A DNA stretch of 64,000 nucleotides from Impatiens glandulifera (lineage: Eukaryota; Streptophyta; Magnoliopsida; Ericales; Balsaminaceae): NCBI RefSeq assembly GCF_907164915.1, contig NC_061864.1, positions 17,181,889 through 17,245,888 on the forward strand. The letters run 5' to 3'. A program made the translations under genes and the position numbers. The notes under the pieces were generated by a model, which was not told where the DNA came from, ran no database searches, and saw only the letters and a program-made list of their open reading frames with translations. Positions within the stretch are counted from its first letter, which is position 1. Each line of letters opens with the position of its first letter. Of this stretch, positions 62,500 through 64,000 are shown piece after piece.

Positions 62500-63040
62500 T
62501 TTATTTTAAATTGCTCATTTTATATATATATATATAACTTTCCTTATACATTTATTTGTGTTTGAACACATTAAATATCTAAAACCATTTAAATATAAAA
62601 TCGTTAATTTGTGTGTAAAATATTTACAAATTCCTATTATACATTATAGATAGGTCTAGTTATAGATCAATTTTTTAATATCTATTTTAAGGTTTAGTGC
62701 GGGCAAAATTTTCAGTTTCATCTTGAGATGACTTCTTCAACTTTATTTTTAAACGATGATGTATTTGTTCTGTTTCATTTGCAGACAATGATGTGGTAGA
62801 CTAATAGGACAACGAGATCGTATATTAAGGCGACAACAAGATTGTTATTGACACCAAAATGGTTGATATCTCCTTAATAAGAATGAGTATAATTCAATCT
62901 GAACACAACATAGTTGAAACAAACATATTGAAGACCTTGGATGATCAATAATTTAAATTAGTTATTAAAAAAGGTTTAAATTTCGGACATAAAATAAGAA
63001 TGGTTCATATTTGAAGTTATTTTATTATTCTAACTATTAG
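62500..63040. repeat. Unclassified dispersed repeat, copy 2
   Basis: Collinear with 33825-34620: ATTTTAAATTGCTCATTTTA, ATCTAAAACCATTTAAATAT, a CTTGAGATGACTTCTTCAAC block, ACACCAAAATGGTTGATATC, AAGAATGAGTATAATT and GATCAATAATTTAAATTAGT in order. Same orientation as copy 1. No coding capacity. Confidence 0.6.
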
Positions 63041-63107
63041 AAACAAAAATAAATGTCCAAAATATTATATTTATTATTCTAAATTTAAATATAGGTTCTA
63101 CATATGT

Positions 63108-63175
63108 TCGTCCTACATATGTTCTAAGCAATCCTTCCAATTAATGATATTCGTCCTACATATGTTCTAAGCTGA
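63108..63175. repeat. Short direct duplication
   Basis: TTCGTCCTACATATGTTCTA followed by AGC occurs twice, about 58 bases apart. It lies in the presumed 3' flank of the XTH gene. Confidence 0.6.
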
Positions 63176-63459
63176 AATCTTCATTGTTTCTATTAGTGAT
63201 TTCACAAAGAAATTTAAAAAAAAAAAAAAATCAAATTTCATTGAAATAAAAGCAAGAGCAAAGTATTGTATCTTTCATTAGACAGTCTATCGATCATTGC
63301 AAGTTTCAATTATCAGGTAACATAGAGCAGAAATCGAATGAATTATGTTCTTGTTTTTTCTAATCAACATCAATAAAACATGAACCAAATAAAAAAGTAG
63401 TAATACAACAAATCAGAATTAGTAATATCTAGAAATCGTATGATGTATTTGATTAACTT

Positions 63460-64000
63460 CTAGAAGTTTCTAGAAAGCTTTGCAGCGGATACAACACATT
63501 CTGCCGGAAGACCACGGGGATGTTTTACCATATCACCGCAATAATCATAAACCATATACTTATCCTGCACCCATTTCATCCTTTCTCCAACAACCGAATT
63601 GAGTTCTTGACCAACAATATCGTTTAATCGATCATCACCAGAATTCAACCGTCGGAAATTTCTGTAAGACGCCATGAAAGGAGCTTCACTCCAGTTCGTC
63701 CTCACAAGCCCACCTCTCGTAGCCCATGAATCCGCGTTCCATAAGCTTCCATATACTCTCATTCGTTGCTTATTCGGATACGGAACTCCAATTGATTCCA
63801 TGTTCTTGAAATCTCTTATGATTGTCCCATCCACACCGAATCTGATCATAAAAAGGTTTCATTTTTACTTCTTTTAAATAATGGGGATGAAATAATTACT
63901 TACAGAATGTGTTTTGGAGTCCAGATGATTGAATAAGTATGGAAATCAGCAGTTGGATCGAACCATAGATAAAACTGTTTCTCCCTGCCGCCGCCGCCGC
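63460..64000 (-). CDS. XTH: Xyloglucan endotransglucosylase/hydrolase, C-terminal part (5' end off the window)
   Basis: A secreted cell-wall enzyme of glycoside hydrolase family 16 that cuts and rejoins xyloglucan chains. Two exons are visible: 64000-63904 (partial) and 63841-63460, joined CT/A (L-F-G) across a GT-AG intron. The protein reads [20 protein letters not shown] then [18 protein letters not shown] and [20 protein letters not shown]. It continues with [10 protein letters not shown], and ends with the XET-specific C-terminal extension [15 protein letters not shown] and GLPAEC with its paired cysteines. The catalytic HDEIDFEFLG motif lies in the missing 5' part. The first ATG in the last exon (63849, in the intron) is not the true start. 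Gene order suggests the XTH22/XTH25 cluster, but the member cannot be fixed. Confidence 0.9.

Noticed and set aside
1..64000. CRISPR arrays, bacterial operons or phage-like systems
   Set aside because: Introns, plant gene families and plant transposons throughout; the regular repeats seen are microsatellites, minisatellites or transposon parts.

Overview
This is a gene-poor, very AT-rich stretch of a flowering-plant nuclear genome, most likely a eudicot. The genes have many short GT-AG introns, all belong to plant families, and the space between them is filled with plant transposable elements and TA/ATT microsatellites. No species can be named from the sequence. Five protein-coding genes look real, and every exon junction given below was checked by reading frame: a diacylglycerol kinase (DGK4-like, + strand, 17333-20511), a CONSTANS-like B-box/CCT protein (COL5-like, - strand, 23175-24234), a CBL-interacting kinase (CIPK21-like, + strand, 48969-51824), a PB1-domain Raf-like kinase (RAF35-like, - strand, 54845-60491) and the 3' part of a xyloglucan endotransglucosylase/hydrolase (XTH, - strand, 63460 to the window edge).

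These five genes appear in the same order as DGK4, COL5, CIPK21, the PB1-Raf kinase and the XTH22/XTH25 cluster on the lower arm of Arabidopsis chromosome 5 (locus numbers recalled from memory, about AT5G57690 down to AT5G57550). The window is therefore an ancient gene block stretched by transposons. The genes do not form a pathway. Two are stress-signalling kinases, one makes phosphatidic acid, one is a light/flowering regulator and one remodels the cell wall.

Layout. 1-0.8 kb: LINE remnant. 2-8.9 kb: microsatellites, two copies of a 1-kb fold-back element (one holding two PIF/Harbinger-type MITEs that share one TAA target site), and a smaller fold-back with a palindromic 22-bp minisatellite. 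10.4-16.7 kb: an orphan GRF zinc-finger exon and two decayed FAR1/MULE-type transposase-derived pseudogenes. 17-24.6 kb: DGK and COL with a LINE remnant between them. 24.6-35.2 kb: another LINE remnant, a hAT MITE with a perfect 8-bp target duplication, a six-unit tandem array of Helitron 5' ends closed by one 3' hairpin/CTAG end, and a diverged second Helitron. 35.3-40.5 kb: a decayed Ty1/copia element with both LTRs, primer-binding site and polypurine tract, interrupted by a CACTA-type element full of short inverted repeats. 44.3-45.7 kb: a truncated hAT with a perfect 8-bp target duplication. 49-61 kb: the two kinase genes. 62.5-63 kb: second copy of an unclassified dispersed repeat. 63.5-64 kb: the XTH gene.

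The most unusual structures are the Helitron tandem array, whose units carry an antisense tRNA-like pair of Pol III boxes; the two MITEs abutting at one target site; and a GC-AG first intron in the DGK gene. I found no sign of a wholly new gene system. The novelty lies in how the mobile elements are built and nested.
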